This document shows, in pieces, positions 52,605-60,762 of a stretch of 64,000 bases of DNA. Where the stretch lies: NCBI RefSeq assembly GCF_902497555.1, contig NZ_CABVGP010000002.1, positions 1,438,501-1,502,500 on the forward strand, written 5' to 3'. This DNA comes from Amycolatopsis camponoti. GTDB lineage: Bacteria > Actinomycetota > Actinomycetes > Mycobacteriales > Pseudonocardiaceae. The notes beneath the pieces are model-generated. The model did no database searches and was not told where the DNA came from. It saw only the letters and a list, made by a program, of their open reading frames with translations. Every line of letters begins with the position of its first letter. Position 1 is the first letter of the stretch. The position numbers were made by a program, and so were the translations under genes.

Positions 52605-53305
52605 TTCTTCGCCGCGACCACCTTGAGGCCGGCGAGGTAGACGTCGAGAGCGAACTCCAGGCGGTCGGTCGCGGTCTCGGCGGAGAAGAACTCGCCGATG
52701 TGCAGCATGTTCGGGAACGCTTCGGGCGGCAGTGAGCGCATGTACGCCACCATCTGCTCGCCGCGTTTCGCCGTCTCGGCTTCGTCGATGTCGCCCCAGG
52801 TCCAGCCGCTCGCTTCGTAGGCGTACGCCTTGGCGTAGAGCGCCAGGGCGTCGCCGGCGAACGTCGCCTGCTTGAGGGTCAGGCCACCCGCGCGCAGCAG
52901 GGCGAGCATCGCCTCGCCCTGCCGCAGCGAGCTGGGCGTGACCGGCACGGCGATGTCCCACGCCACCCGCGCGATGCCGGGGTGGGCGACCATCACCCGG
53001 ATCTGGCCGCGGACCAGGTCTTTCACCTGCTCGTCCCAGTGCGCCGGGTCCGGGTCCGGGATGGGCGCTTCGGCGAGCACGGCGTCGAGCATCAGCTCCG
53101 CCAGCTCGTCCTTGTTGGCCACGTGCGCGTAGAGCGACGCGGGTCCCGTCTCCAGCTCCTGGGCGACCCGCCGCATGGTGACCGCGTCGAGGCCCTCCTT
53201 CGCCAGGATCTCCAGCGCCGTCTTCACGACCAGCTCCTGGGAGAGCGCGGGTTTCGCGGCGCGGCGGCTCGGGGCGCTGCGCCACGGTGGCGGGGGAACG
53301 GTCAC
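52601..53305 (-). CDS. TetR family transcriptional regulator (TetR_C tetracycline-type)
   Basis: Repressor of 234 residues: LVVKTALEILAKEGLDAVTMRRVAQELETGPASLYAHVANKDEL is the DNA-binding domain (about 25-70). The C-terminal part with AHPGIARVAWDIAVPVTPSSLRQGEAMLALL is of the TetR class with a ligand pocket. I start at GTG 53305; the frame is open upstream but would cross the operator array. Divergent from the SgcJ-like gene at 53387. Confidence 0.9.
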   Translation of the reverse strand: MTVPPPPWRSAPSRRAAKPALSQELVVKTALEILAKEGLDAVTMRRVAQELETGPASLYAHVANKDELAELMLDAVLAEAPIPDPDPAHWDEQVKDLVRGQIRVMVAHPGIARVAWDIAVPVTPSSLRQGEAMLALLRAGGLTLKQATFAGDALALYAKAYAYEASGWTWGDIDEAETAKRGEQMVAYMRSLPPEAFPNMLHIGEFFSAETATDRLEFALDVYLAGLKVVAAKN

Positions 53306-53306
53306 G

Positions 53307-53374
53307 CGAACACTGTACTTGACGCGAACGTTGTTCGTATGTAGAACGGTGTTCGTAAAACGAACATCGTTCGT
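53307..53374. promoter_or_regulatory. Four operator copies at 18-bp spacing, TetR/SgcJ-like promoter
   Basis: The element CGAAC-N3-GTTCG occurs at 53325-53337 and, in a longer form ACGAAC-ATC-GTTCGT, at 53360-53374. A shorter GAAC-GGT-GTTC lies at 53344-53354 and a degenerate CGAAC-ACT-GTACT at 53307-53319. Centres are 53313, 53331, 53349 and 53367, exactly 18 bp apart. This fills the divergent control region and suggests cooperative binding by the adjacent TetR protein. Confidence 0.8.
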
Positions 53375-53386
53375 AAAGGGGATCTC

Positions 53387-53803
53387 ATGACCACGACCAC
53401 CGCCGAAGCCGACGTTCGCGCCGTGCTCGGCCGCCTCACCGAGGCGTGGAACTCCGCCGACGCCGCCGCGTACGGACGGCTCTTCACCGAGGACGCGGAC
53501 TACGTGACGTTCTTCGGGATGAACCTCCCTGGCCGGGAGACGATCGAAAGCTCGCACCGCGCCCTCTTCGAGGGGCCGCTCAAGGGCTCCAAGCTGACCG
53601 GGCAGCTCGGCGCGGCGGCGAAGGTGCGCTTCGTCCGCCCGGACGTCGCCGTGGTCGTCGTGGGTGGCGGTTCCTCGCTCACGGGCGCCGACACCACCGA
53701 CGAAGGCCGTGATTCCACCGTCAGCTTCGTGCTCGTCCAGGAGGGTGGCGAATGGCTGATCACGGCGTTCCAGAACACGCGCGTCTCGGATCCGCGCGGG
53801 TGA
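53387..53803 (+). CDS. SgcJ/EcaC-type NTF2-like protein
   Basis: Small protein of 138 residues with the DUF4440/SgcJ pattern: VRAVLGRLTEAWNSADAAAYGRLFTEDADYVTFFGMNLPGRETIESSHRALFEGPLKGS, then STVSFVLVQEGGEWLITAFQNTR. NTF2-like fold, of unknown ligand. ATG 53387. Its TGA overlaps the next GTG by 4 bases. Confidence 0.87.
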   Translation: MTTTTAEADVRAVLGRLTEAWNSADAAAYGRLFTEDADYVTFFGMNLPGRETIESSHRALFEGPLKGSKLTGQLGAAAKVRFVRPDVAVVVVGGGSSLTGADTTDEGRDSTVSFVLVQEGGEWLITAFQNTRVSDPRG

Positions 53804-54171
53804 AAACGCTTGCGGAGGCGACGGGCGTCGTCGCGCGGCCGCCCGCGGAGGTGTTCGAGGACGTGCTGCGCCGCGTGACCGGGGGCGGGTACCCGATGCG
53901 GACGGAGGTCGACCGCGAACGGGGGTTCCTCGCGGTCCAGGGCGGTTGGTGGTACCGCGGCGAATACCGCGTCACGGCCGATCCGGGCGGCGCGCGCGTC
54001 GAGCACCGGGTGGTCAACGCGGCTTCGTGGGGGCGCTGGGGAGTCCCGTTGGCCAACCGGTTCTTCGTTGGCTTCCAGGCGAAGACGACTGCCGGTTTTG
54101 CCCGGATGCTCGAAGAACTGGGGCGGCCCGGTGGCCACGGGCCGGACTTGGCGCGTACGGTGCTTAGGTAA
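53800..54171 (+). CDS. SRPBCC-like small protein
   Basis: Protein of 123 residues read from GTG 53800, overlapping the stop of the SgcJ-like gene (GTGA). The pattern VKTLAEATGVVARPPAEVFEDVLRRVTGGG, GGWWYRGEYRVTADPGGARVEHRVVNAASWGRWGVPLANRFF and FARMLEELG resembles the START/SRPBCC ligand-binding fold, common in polyketide cyclase-like proteins. Function is not known. Confidence 0.75.
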   Translation: MKTLAEATGVVARPPAEVFEDVLRRVTGGGYPMRTEVDRERGFLAVQGGWWYRGEYRVTADPGGARVEHRVVNAASWGRWGVPLANRFFVGFQAKTTAGFARMLEELGRPGGHGPDLARTVLR

Positions 54172-54196
54172 CCCTTAGTTCTTTGAGGAGTGGTCG

Positions 54197-55006
54197 ATGG
54201 CTGAAGCACCCCGGCGGTCCGGGCGTCCCGCGGTGCGGCTGCGGGTGCTGCGCACCGAGCGGCTGACCCCGCACATGATCCGGATCGTCGCGGGCGGCGA
54301 AGGCATCGCCGACTTCACGCCGAACGCGTTCACCGACGCCTACGTGAAGGTGCTGTTCAAGGTGCCGGGCGTCGAGTACCCGGAGCCGTTCGACGTCCAG
54401 GAGTGCCGGGCCACGCTGCCGCGCGAGCACTGGCCGCGGATGCGGTCCTACACCGTCCGGGCGTTCGACCCGCAGGCCGGCGAGCTGACCTTCGACTTCG
54501 TGCACCACGGCGACGAGGGCATCGCCGGCCCGTGGGCGGCCTCGGCTCAGCCGGGTGACGAACTGCTGCTGTCCGGTCCTGGTGGGGCGTACGCGCCGGG
54601 CACCGAAGCGGACTGGCACCTGCTGGCCGGCGACGAAAGCGCGTTGCCGGCCATCGCGGCGTCGCTCGAAGCGTTGCCGGCCGGGGTGTCGGCGCAGGCC
54701 GTGATCCTGGTCGAGAACGCCGCCGAGGAACAGGAGCTGGTCACGAAGGCCGACGCGCAGATCACGTGGCTGCACCGCGCGTCCGGGGGCGACGTCGCCG
54801 CGGCGGTGCGGGAGCTGCCGTGGCGCGACGGCGTCGTCCAGGCGTTCGTGCACGGCGAAGCGGGGTTTGTCCGGGAGCTGCGGCGGTACCTGCTCGACGA
54901 GCGCGGGGTGCGGCGCGAGCTGCTGTCCATCTCGGGGTACTGGCGCGTCGGCAAGGACGACGAAGCCTGGCGTGAAGAGAAAGCGGCCGAACGGGCGCGC
55001 GGCTAG
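54197..55006 (+). CDS. Siderophore-interacting protein (FAD/NADPH ferric reductase)
   Basis: Reduces iron-siderophore complexes in the cytoplasm. It has 269 residues: FAD-binding N-terminal barrel with HWPRMRSYTVRAFDPQAGELTFDFVHHGDEGIAGPWAASAQPGDEL, then the SIP domain HLLAGDESALPAIAASLEALPAG with a late GEAGFVRELRRYLL and SGYWRVGKDDEAWR. ATG 54197 follows GAGGAG. Upstream TTAGGTAACCCTTAG resembles an iron box only loosely. Confidence 0.92.
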   Translation: MAEAPRRSGRPAVRLRVLRTERLTPHMIRIVAGGEGIADFTPNAFTDAYVKVLFKVPGVEYPEPFDVQECRATLPREHWPRMRSYTVRAFDPQAGELTFDFVHHGDEGIAGPWAASAQPGDELLLSGPGGAYAPGTEADWHLLAGDESALPAIAASLEALPAGVSAQAVILVENAAEEQELVTKADAQITWLHRASGGDVAAAVRELPWRDGVVQAFVHGEAGFVRELRRYLLDERGVRRELLSISGYWRVGKDDEAWREEKAAERARG

Positions 55007-55121
55007 CGCCAATCCGACCAAAAGCAGGCAGACCTCTGAGCGGCACGTAATGGAGCCGCGAAAGTGATTCTGCCGTGGCTGTGGTCGGATTGGTGGTCAT
55101 CGGCACAGTAACCTCGCCGAT

Positions 55122-56351
55122 ATGGCGAACCTCAAGGTGGAGGTCGAGCCGGCGGACGCCGGGTTCGACGCGGACCGGCTGTCCCGGATCGACGCGCACT
55201 TCGACCGGTATGTCGAGGACGGACGATTGCCCGGCTGGCTCGCGGTGGTGAGCAGGCACGGCCGGATCGTGCACGTCGGCCACGGCGGCCACAGCGACGT
55301 CGAAGCGGGCACCCCGGTGGAGACCGACACGCTGTGGCGGATCTTCTCGATGACGAAGCCGATCACGTCGGTCGCGGCGATGATGCTCGTCGAAGACGGC
55401 CTGCTGGAGCTGGACGACCCGATTTCGCGGTGGCTGCCGGAGTTCGCGTCGCCGCGGGTGTTCGTCAAGGGGTCGGCGCTGCGGCCGGTGACCGAACCGG
55501 CCACGCAGCCGATCCGGGTGTGGCACCTGCTGACCCACACGGCGGGCCTGACGTACGGCTTCCACCACGGCCACCCGGTCGACGCGATCTACCGGGCGGC
55601 GGGCTTCGAGTGGGGGACGCCGCCGGGGTTGGACCTGGCGGCGTGTTCGGAGCAGTGGGCCTCGTTGCCCCTGTTGTTCCAGCCGGGCGCGGAGTGGAAC
55701 TACTCGATCGCGACGGACGTGCTGGGGCGGCTCGTCGAGGTGGTTTCGGGACAGTCGCTGGACGAGTTCTTCTCGTCGCGGATCTTCACGCCGCTGGGCA
55801 TGACGGACACGGGCTTCGTGGCTTCGTCGGTTTCGCGCTTGGCGGCGTTGTACGTGCCGGATCCCGCTACCGGCCGCGCCACGCGCAACGAGGCGTTCGG
55901 CAGCTTGGGGAAGTCCCGCCCGGACTGCCTGTCGGGTGGCGGCGGCCTGGTGTCGTCGGCGTCGGACTACTGGCGTTTCACGGAGATGTTGCTGCGCGGC
56001 GGCGCTTTGGACGACGTCCGGCTGCTGTCCCCGCGAACGGTGGCGCTGATGGCTTCGAACCACCTGCCGGGCCACGTGGACCTGGAGGAGTACGGCCGCC
56101 CGCTGTTCGCGGAGATGCCGTTCGACGGGCACGGGTTCGGTCTGGGCTTCTCGGTACTGGAGGACCCGGTGAAGGCCCGGACGCTGTCATCGGCGGGCGA
56201 GTTCGCCTGGGGTGGCGCGGCTTCGACCGCGTTTTGGGTGGATCCGGACGAGGATCTGACGGTGGGGTTCTACACGCAGCTGTTGCCGTCGAGCACCTAT
56301 CGGCTGCGGTCGCAGCTGCGGCAGCTGGTCTACCAGGCACTGGTGGACTGA
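55122..56351 (+). CDS. Serine hydrolase, class C beta-lactamase/esterase type
   Basis: Beta-lactamase-fold hydrolase of 409 residues. The nucleophile motif SxxK is in WRIFSMTKPITSVAAMML (Ser in SMTK), the tyrosine motif in EWNYSIATDVLGRLVEVVSG and the late HGFGLGF segment matches the third motif of esterase-type members (EstB). No signal peptide is visible, so it acts in the cytoplasm. Probably an esterase or peptidase-like enzyme rather than a resistance enzyme. Confidence 0.9.
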   Translation: MANLKVEVEPADAGFDADRLSRIDAHFDRYVEDGRLPGWLAVVSRHGRIVHVGHGGHSDVEAGTPVETDTLWRIFSMTKPITSVAAMMLVEDGLLELDDPISRWLPEFASPRVFVKGSALRPVTEPATQPIRVWHLLTHTAGLTYGFHHGHPVDAIYRAAGFEWGTPPGLDLAACSEQWASLPLLFQPGAEWNYSIATDVLGRLVEVVSGQSLDEFFSSRIFTPLGMTDTGFVASSVSRLAALYVPDPATGRATRNEAFGSLGKSRPDCLSGGGGLVSSASDYWRFTEMLLRGGALDDVRLLSPRTVALMASNHLPGHVDLEEYGRPLFAEMPFDGHGFGLGFSVLEDPVKARTLSSAGEFAWGGAASTAFWVDPDEDLTVGFYTQLLPSSTYRLRSQLRQLVYQALVD

Positions 56352-56364
56352 GCGGGTCGCCTGC

Positions 56365-56952
56365 TCAAGGATTTCGCTGGAAGAACGAAAATGCCCGGCC
56401 CGGCTCCCGAACAGGAGCCGGGCCGAGCGGCGCTTCAGGATGGTCGCGCAACTGGACCTCAGCCTCCGCGACTCCCTCCGCGATCACCCGGCGCCCTCGC
56501 GCGTAGTCCAACAGCTCCGCCACCGGGCGGTTGTCCGCCGAATACACCGCCGTGAACCGCTCGAACCCGCGCTCCAACGCTGCCAGCCCCAGCATGTGCA
56601 GCAGGGCTGAGGCCAGCCCGACCCGGCGCCACTCGGGCGCCACCGCTATCGCCACCTCCGCCATCCGCTTGCCCGTTGCCTCGTAGCGGGCCACTGCCAC
56701 TCCCGGGCCCTCCACCGAACGGGCCACCAGGGCGAACCGGCGCTCGTAGTCCAGCACCGTCAGCCGCTGGAGGAGCTGGGGGGTCACTCGCGGGGCCGAG
56801 CCGCAGAAACGGCGGCGCAGGGTCTCCGGGTCCGCCGTGCGGATCGCTTCGCCCAGCTCCGGCGCGTCCTGCGGGGTCAGCGGGCGGACCCATACCCGGC
56901 GGCCGTCGCGGAGGAGGAGCGTGCGGTCGAATCCCGGGGGCGGCTGCGTCAC
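56365..56952 (-). CDS. GNAT family acetyltransferase
   Basis: Acetyltransferase of 195 residues: LRDGRRVWVRPLTPQDAPELGEAI, then AVAPEWRRVGLASALLHMLGLAALERGFERFTAVYSADNRPV is the acetyl-CoA site with the RRxGL-type pyrophosphate loop. Substrate unknown. It starts at GTG 56952. Its 3' end contains a perfect hairpin that lies where the convergent gene at 56351 ends. Confidence 0.88.
   Translation of the reverse strand: MTQPPPGFDRTLLLRDGRRVWVRPLTPQDAPELGEAIRTADPETLRRRFCGSAPRVTPQLLQRLTVLDYERRFALVARSVEGPGVAVARYEATGKRMAEVAIAVAPEWRRVGLASALLHMLGLAALERGFERFTAVYSADNRPVAELLDYARGRRVIAEGVAEAEVQLRDHPEAPLGPAPVREPGRAFSFFQRNP
56396..56425. terminator. Hairpin inside the 3' end of the GNAT gene
   Basis: CGGCCCGGCTCC (56396-56407) pairs perfectly with GGAGCCGGGCCG (56414-56425) over a 6-base loop. 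It lies inside the last codons of the GNAT frame and 45 bases after the stop of the convergent serine hydrolase gene, for which it may act as terminator. Confidence 0.55.
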
Positions 56953-57045
56953 CGGCCCACCCTAGCGGCCGCCCGATCGGGCGGGAGCGGGTTCACCGAA
57001 AACGAGTACGTTGGCAGTAAAGGGTTTCCGGGGGGAAGGGCGGCC

Positions 57046-58305
57046 ATGCGGCGGATCGGGATCGTCGGAGCGGGGCAAGCGGGACTCGTCCTCGCCATCG
57101 GGTTGCGCCAACAGGGTTACGACGTCACGGTGTTCGCCGAACGCTCCGCCGAAGACGTGCGCGACGGACGGCTCGTCTCCAACCAGTGCCTCTTCCACCC
57201 CGCCCTCGAACGGGAACGTGCGCTCGGCGTCAACTTCTGGGAGGCGCCGCCCATCCGCGAAGTCGCCTTCGCCGCCGCCGGAGAGGGCGCGGAGCCCGCC
57301 ATCTCCTGGCGCGTGGGACTCGACCGGCCCGCGCAGTCGGTCGACCAGCGCGTCAAGGTCTCCGACTGGATGACCGAGTTCGACCGCCTCGGCGGCGACC
57401 TCCGGATCCGCCGGGTCACCCCCGACGCCCTCGACGACTGCGCCCGCGAGTTCGAGCTGCTCATCGTCGCGGCCGGGCGGGGACCGCAGTTCGACGCGCT
57501 CTTCCCGCGTGACGACGAACGCTCGCCCTACCGCGAGCCGCAGCGCGCGATCGGCATCTGCTACGTCGCCGGCGCGCTCGACGCCGTCCCGGGACTCACC
57601 TTCGGCATGGCGCCGGTCGGCGAGTTCTTCCTGCTGCCCGTGCTTTCGGTTCACGGCCCGGTGCACGGTATCGGTTTCTTCGGCCTGCCCGGCGGCCCGA
57701 TGGACGTCTGGGACGGCGTCGCCGACGTCGACCAGCACTACGAGACCGCCCGGAAGCTGTTGCGCACGCAGTACCCGTGGCAGGCGACGCTGCTGGACAA
57801 CGCGCGTCCCGTGGCGCCGACCGAGATGCTGCACGGCCGGATCACGCCGATCGTGCGACACCCGGTCGGCACCCTGCCGTCCGGGGCGAAGGTCCTCGCG
57901 ATGGGCGACACCGCGGTGACCAACGACCCGGTCGGCGGGCAGGGCGCCAATATGGCCGCACGCGCGGCGCGCGCGTACCAGGAGGCCATCGTCGAGCGCG
58001 CCGACCGGCCGTTCGACGAGGAGTTCATGCACGACGCTTTCGCCCGCTACTGGCACCACGCCCGGCACGCGACGCGCTTCAACAACGACCTCCTGGCCCC
58101 GCCGCCACCGCACGTACTGGCCACTTTGGACACTGCGCAACGCGTTCCCGAAGTGGCGCACCGGTTCGCGCACCTCTTCGAGAACCCGGCCGACTACGAA
58201 GGCTGGCTGGGTGATCCCGAAGCGGCGATGGCCTACCTTCAGTCGAAGGGGCCCCGGTCCGGGGCGCAGAGCGCACCCCGGGCGGGCAGCGAACCCGCGA
58301 CGTAG
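57046..58305 (+). CDS. Styrene monooxygenase-like FAD-dependent monooxygenase
   Basis: Group E-type flavoprotein of 419 residues: N-terminal dinucleotide fold RIGIVGAGQAGLVLAIGLRQQGYDVTVFAERSAEDVRDGRLVSNQCLF resembles the styrene/indole monooxygenase oxygenase StyA, and ends with VLAMGDTAVTNDPVGGQGANMA (FAD DG motif). It would need a separate flavin reductase, not seen nearby. Likely epoxidation or sulfoxidation of a small aromatic. ATG 57046 after AAGGGCGG. Confidence 0.85.
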   Translation: MRRIGIVGAGQAGLVLAIGLRQQGYDVTVFAERSAEDVRDGRLVSNQCLFHPALERERALGVNFWEAPPIREVAFAAAGEGAEPAISWRVGLDRPAQSVDQRVKVSDWMTEFDRLGGDLRIRRVTPDALDDCAREFELLIVAAGRGPQFDALFPRDDERSPYREPQRAIGICYVAGALDAVPGLTFGMAPVGEFFLLPVLSVHGPVHGIGFFGLPGGPMDVWDGVADVDQHYETARKLLRTQYPWQATLLDNARPVAPTEMLHGRITPIVRHPVGTLPSGAKVLAMGDTAVTNDPVGGQGANMAARAARAYQEAIVERADRPFDEEFMHDAFARYWHHARHATRFNNDLLAPPPPHVLATLDTAQRVPEVAHRFAHLFENPADYEGWLGDPEAAMAYLQSKGPRSGAQSAPRAGSEPAT

Positions 58306-59684
58306 TACCGGTCGAGCGCCTCATCCACGCACGCGCTCTTGCCGCGCGAACCGTGGCCGTACGTGTCGAGGCTCAGCAAGTGCGCGTTGGCCAGCAGCTT
58401 CTCGGTCCGCTGCGCGCCGGAGTACGGGGTTTCCAGGTCGCCCTGGCGGTTGGCGAGCAGCAGGATCGGCGCCGTCGGCCGGTTCCACGGGCCCGCGTAT
58501 CGGCCGGTGTCCGAGACGTCCCAGGTGGCGCAGGGGAGCGTCTTGTAGACGTCGTACGGCCCGAAGCCGCGGCCGACCTGGTCCGCGCGCTGAGCGTAGT
58601 CCCACCAGACGGCCGGATCGCGCGGGTTCGCCGCGTCCGAACACAGCGTCGCGCCGCCGCCCAGCAGGGAGTCGACGTCCGGGGGCCCACCCGCGGACAC
58701 CGGTGCGCGCGACGACGGATCCGCCAGCGCCCGCAGGAACGCCGCCAGCTGCGGCGCGGCCTGCGCGTCGGTCAGGTAGTTGTGGATCGTCGCGATCGCG
58801 CTCTGGTAGGTGACGACGACCTGCTTCCCGGCCGTGTCCGTCACCGTGATCGGGCCGGCTTCGAGCCGGTCCAGGATCGCGTCGTAGTCGAACGCGCAGC
58901 GCGACGCGCAGGCGTCCAAAAAGGACTGAAGTGCGCGAGGCCCGTCTTCGTAGCCACGCAGGCGGTAGCTCATCGGGCCGGAACCGGTCGCCCAGCGCAT
59001 CGGGTCGTCGACGGCGTCGAGCGCGAGCGAGCCGACGCGGCCGGGGAACAGGTTGGCGTAGGTCTCCCCGAGGTAGGTGCCGTACGACTTCCCGTAGTAC
59101 CGCAGCTTCGGCTCGCCGAATGCCGCGCGCAGCCGGTCCAGGTCGCGCGCGATCGTGCCGGTGGAGAGGTGGTTCGCCAGCGGTCCGGCGTTCTGTTCGC
59201 AGAGGTCGGTGACGGTCTTCGTGTCCGCGATCTGCCGCTGTTCCGCCGAACGGGTCAGCGGGAACGTGCCGAGCGCCCGTTGGAGCACCTCGAGCTGCGA
59301 CGGATCGGTGAAGCAGTGGATCTTCGAACTGGCGCCGACGCCGCGCGGGTCGAACCCGACGATGTCGAAGCGCTCGTGCAGGAACGGCGTCAACGCGGGT
59401 GCGAACCGGCCGGACGAGCCGGGTCCGCCGGGGTTGTAGAAGATCGTGCCCAGCTTGTGGGCCTGGTCGGTGGCGGGCAACCGGCCGACGGCGACGGACA
59501 CGTTGCCGGCGGCGGGATCCTGGTAGGACATCGGGACGTCGAGGTGGCCGCACTCGTAGCCGGCCTGACAGGAGTTTTCCCAGACGATTCCGGCGGGGCT
59601 CGCCGCAGCCGCGGGCGCTAGGGCACCCACCGCGAGAGCGGCGGCCCCCAGAGCCAGCGCAGCACGGATTTTCGGAGAATTCAT
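58239..59684 (-). CDS. Secreted alpha/beta hydrolase, tripeptidyl aminopeptidase type
   Basis: Extracellular serine peptidase of 481 residues. Signal peptide (1 to about 28, ending PAAAAS), then GTIFYNPGGPGSSG (oxyanion), the nucleophile in LRYYGKSYGTYLGETYANLFPG, and the C-terminal TAP domain with APILLLANRQGDLETPYSGA and GHGSRGKSAC for Asp and His. It matches the SCO/Streptomyces lividans Tap class. Its last 67 bases overlap the convergent monooxygenase. Confidence 0.9.
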   Translation of the reverse strand: MNSPKIRAALALGAAALAVGALAPAAAASPAGIVWENSCQAGYECGHLDVPMSYQDPAAGNVSVAVGRLPATDQAHKLGTIFYNPGGPGSSGRFAPALTPFLHERFDIVGFDPRGVGASSKIHCFTDPSQLEVLQRALGTFPLTRSAEQRQIADTKTVTDLCEQNAGPLANHLSTGTIARDLDRLRAAFGEPKLRYYGKSYGTYLGETYANLFPGRVGSLALDAVDDPMRWATGSGPMSYRLRGYEDGPRALQSFLDACASRCAFDYDAILDRLEAGPITVTDTAGKQVVVTYQSAIATIHNYLTDAQAAPQLAAFLRALADPSSRAPVSAGGPPDVDSLLGGGATLCSDAANPRDPAVWWDYAQRADQVGRGFGPYDVYKTLPCATWDVSDTGRYAGPWNRPTAPILLLANRQGDLETPYSGAQRTEKLLANAHLLSLDTYGHGSRGKSACVDEALDRYYVAGSLPARGALCAPDRGPFD

Positions 59685-59756
59685 GGCCCCGATCGTCTCG
59701 CCGCCGGGACCGGGGGCGCGCTGGTGCGCACCCCCGGAACCGGGGTAGGGCGGGCC

Positions 59757-60755
59757 CTACGCGGTGAGCTTCGGGATGATCTGCGAGCCGTACGACGCCA
59801 ACGTCGCCTCGCGGTCGTCGTGCATCAGGTACAGCGAAAACTGGTCCACGCCCAGCTCCGCGAGTTCTTGGAGCCGGGAGATGTGCGCCGAAGCCGGGCC
59901 CAGCAGGCAGAACCGGTCGACGATCTCGTCCGGGACGAACTCCGTCGACGGGTTGCCCGCCTTGCCGTGGTGGCTGTAGTCGTAGCCCTCCCGTTCGCGG
60001 ATGTAGTCGGTCAGCTCCCGCGGCACCGCGCCCGTGGAGCCGTAGCGCGCGACCAGGTCGGCGACGTGGTTGCCGACCATCCCGCCAAACCAGCGCAGCT
60101 GCTCACGCTGGTGCGCCAGGTCGTCGCCGACGTACGCCGGGGCCGCGACGCAGATCGTGATGCCGCCCGGGTCGCGACCGGCCGCGCGGGCCGCGTCGCG
60201 CACCGCGCCGATCGTCCAGCGCGCGATCGCCGGGTCCGCGCACTGGAGGATGAAGCCGTCGGCGTGCTCGCCGACCGTCTTCAGCGCCTTCGGCCCGTAC
60301 CCGGCCATCCACATTTCCAGGCGGCCGTTGCGGATCCACGGGATCTGCACGGTCGTCTCGTTCATCTCGACGGCACGGCCCTCGGCGAGGTCCTTCACGA
60401 CGCGCATGCAGTCGCGGACGGTGGCCAAAGTGGACGGTGGCTTCCCGACGACCCGGTGCGCCGAGTCGCCGCGGCCGATGCCACAGACCGTCCGGTTGCC
60501 GTACATGTCGTTCAGCGTGGCGAACGTCGACGCCATCACCGACCAGTCGCGCGTCCCGGGGCTGGTCACCATCGGCCCCACGACCAGTGACGACGTCGCC
60601 GCGAGGATCGCCGAGTAGATGACGAACGGCTCCTGCCACAGCACGCAGGAGTCGAACGTCCAGCCGTAGCGGAACCCGGCGTCCTCGGCGTCCTTCATCA
60701 GCCGCACGACGTCCCGCGCGGGCGGGTCCGTCTGCAGCACGATCCCGAAGTCCAT
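59757..60755 (-). CDS. LLM-class F420-dependent oxidoreductase (TIGR03842-like)
   Basis: Luciferase-fold oxidoreductase of 332 residues: MDFGIVLQTDPPARDVVRLMKDAEDAGFRYGWTFDSCVLWQEPF, VVGPMVTSPGTRDWSVMASTFATLNDMYG and CGIGRGDSAHRVVGKPP. Members of this family occur in pyrimidine-catabolism clusters, and here the gene follows the dihydropyrimidinase by 7 bases. The reaction is unknown; a reductive step on a pyrimidine or product is a guess. F420 or FMN as cofactor is inferred from the family. Confidence 0.87.
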   Translation of the reverse strand: MDFGIVLQTDPPARDVVRLMKDAEDAGFRYGWTFDSCVLWQEPFVIYSAILAATSSLVVGPMVTSPGTRDWSVMASTFATLNDMYGNRTVCGIGRGDSAHRVVGKPPSTLATVRDCMRVVKDLAEGRAVEMNETTVQIPWIRNGRLEMWMAGYGPKALKTVGEHADGFILQCADPAIARWTIGAVRDAARAAGRDPGGITICVAAPAYVGDDLAHQREQLRWFGGMVGNHVADLVARYGSTGAVPRELTDYIREREGYDYSHHGKAGNPSTEFVPDEIVDRFCLLGPASAHISRLQELAELGVDQFSLYLMHDDREATLASYGSQIIPKLTA

Positions 60756-60762
60756 GGTTGCC

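Noticed and set aside
54165..54190. Iron-regulator (IdeR/DmdR) box before the siderophore-interacting protein
   Set aside because: TTAGGTAACCCTTAG has only about 12 of 19 matches with the consensus on the better strand and overlaps the stop of the previous gene. The gene function makes it tempting, but the match is too weak to annotate.
56130..56351. Beta-lactamase resistance gene
   Set aside because: The protein has the SxxK and Tyr motifs of class C enzymes but no signal peptide and the overall pattern of esterase-type serine hydrolases, so antibiotic resistance is not claimed.
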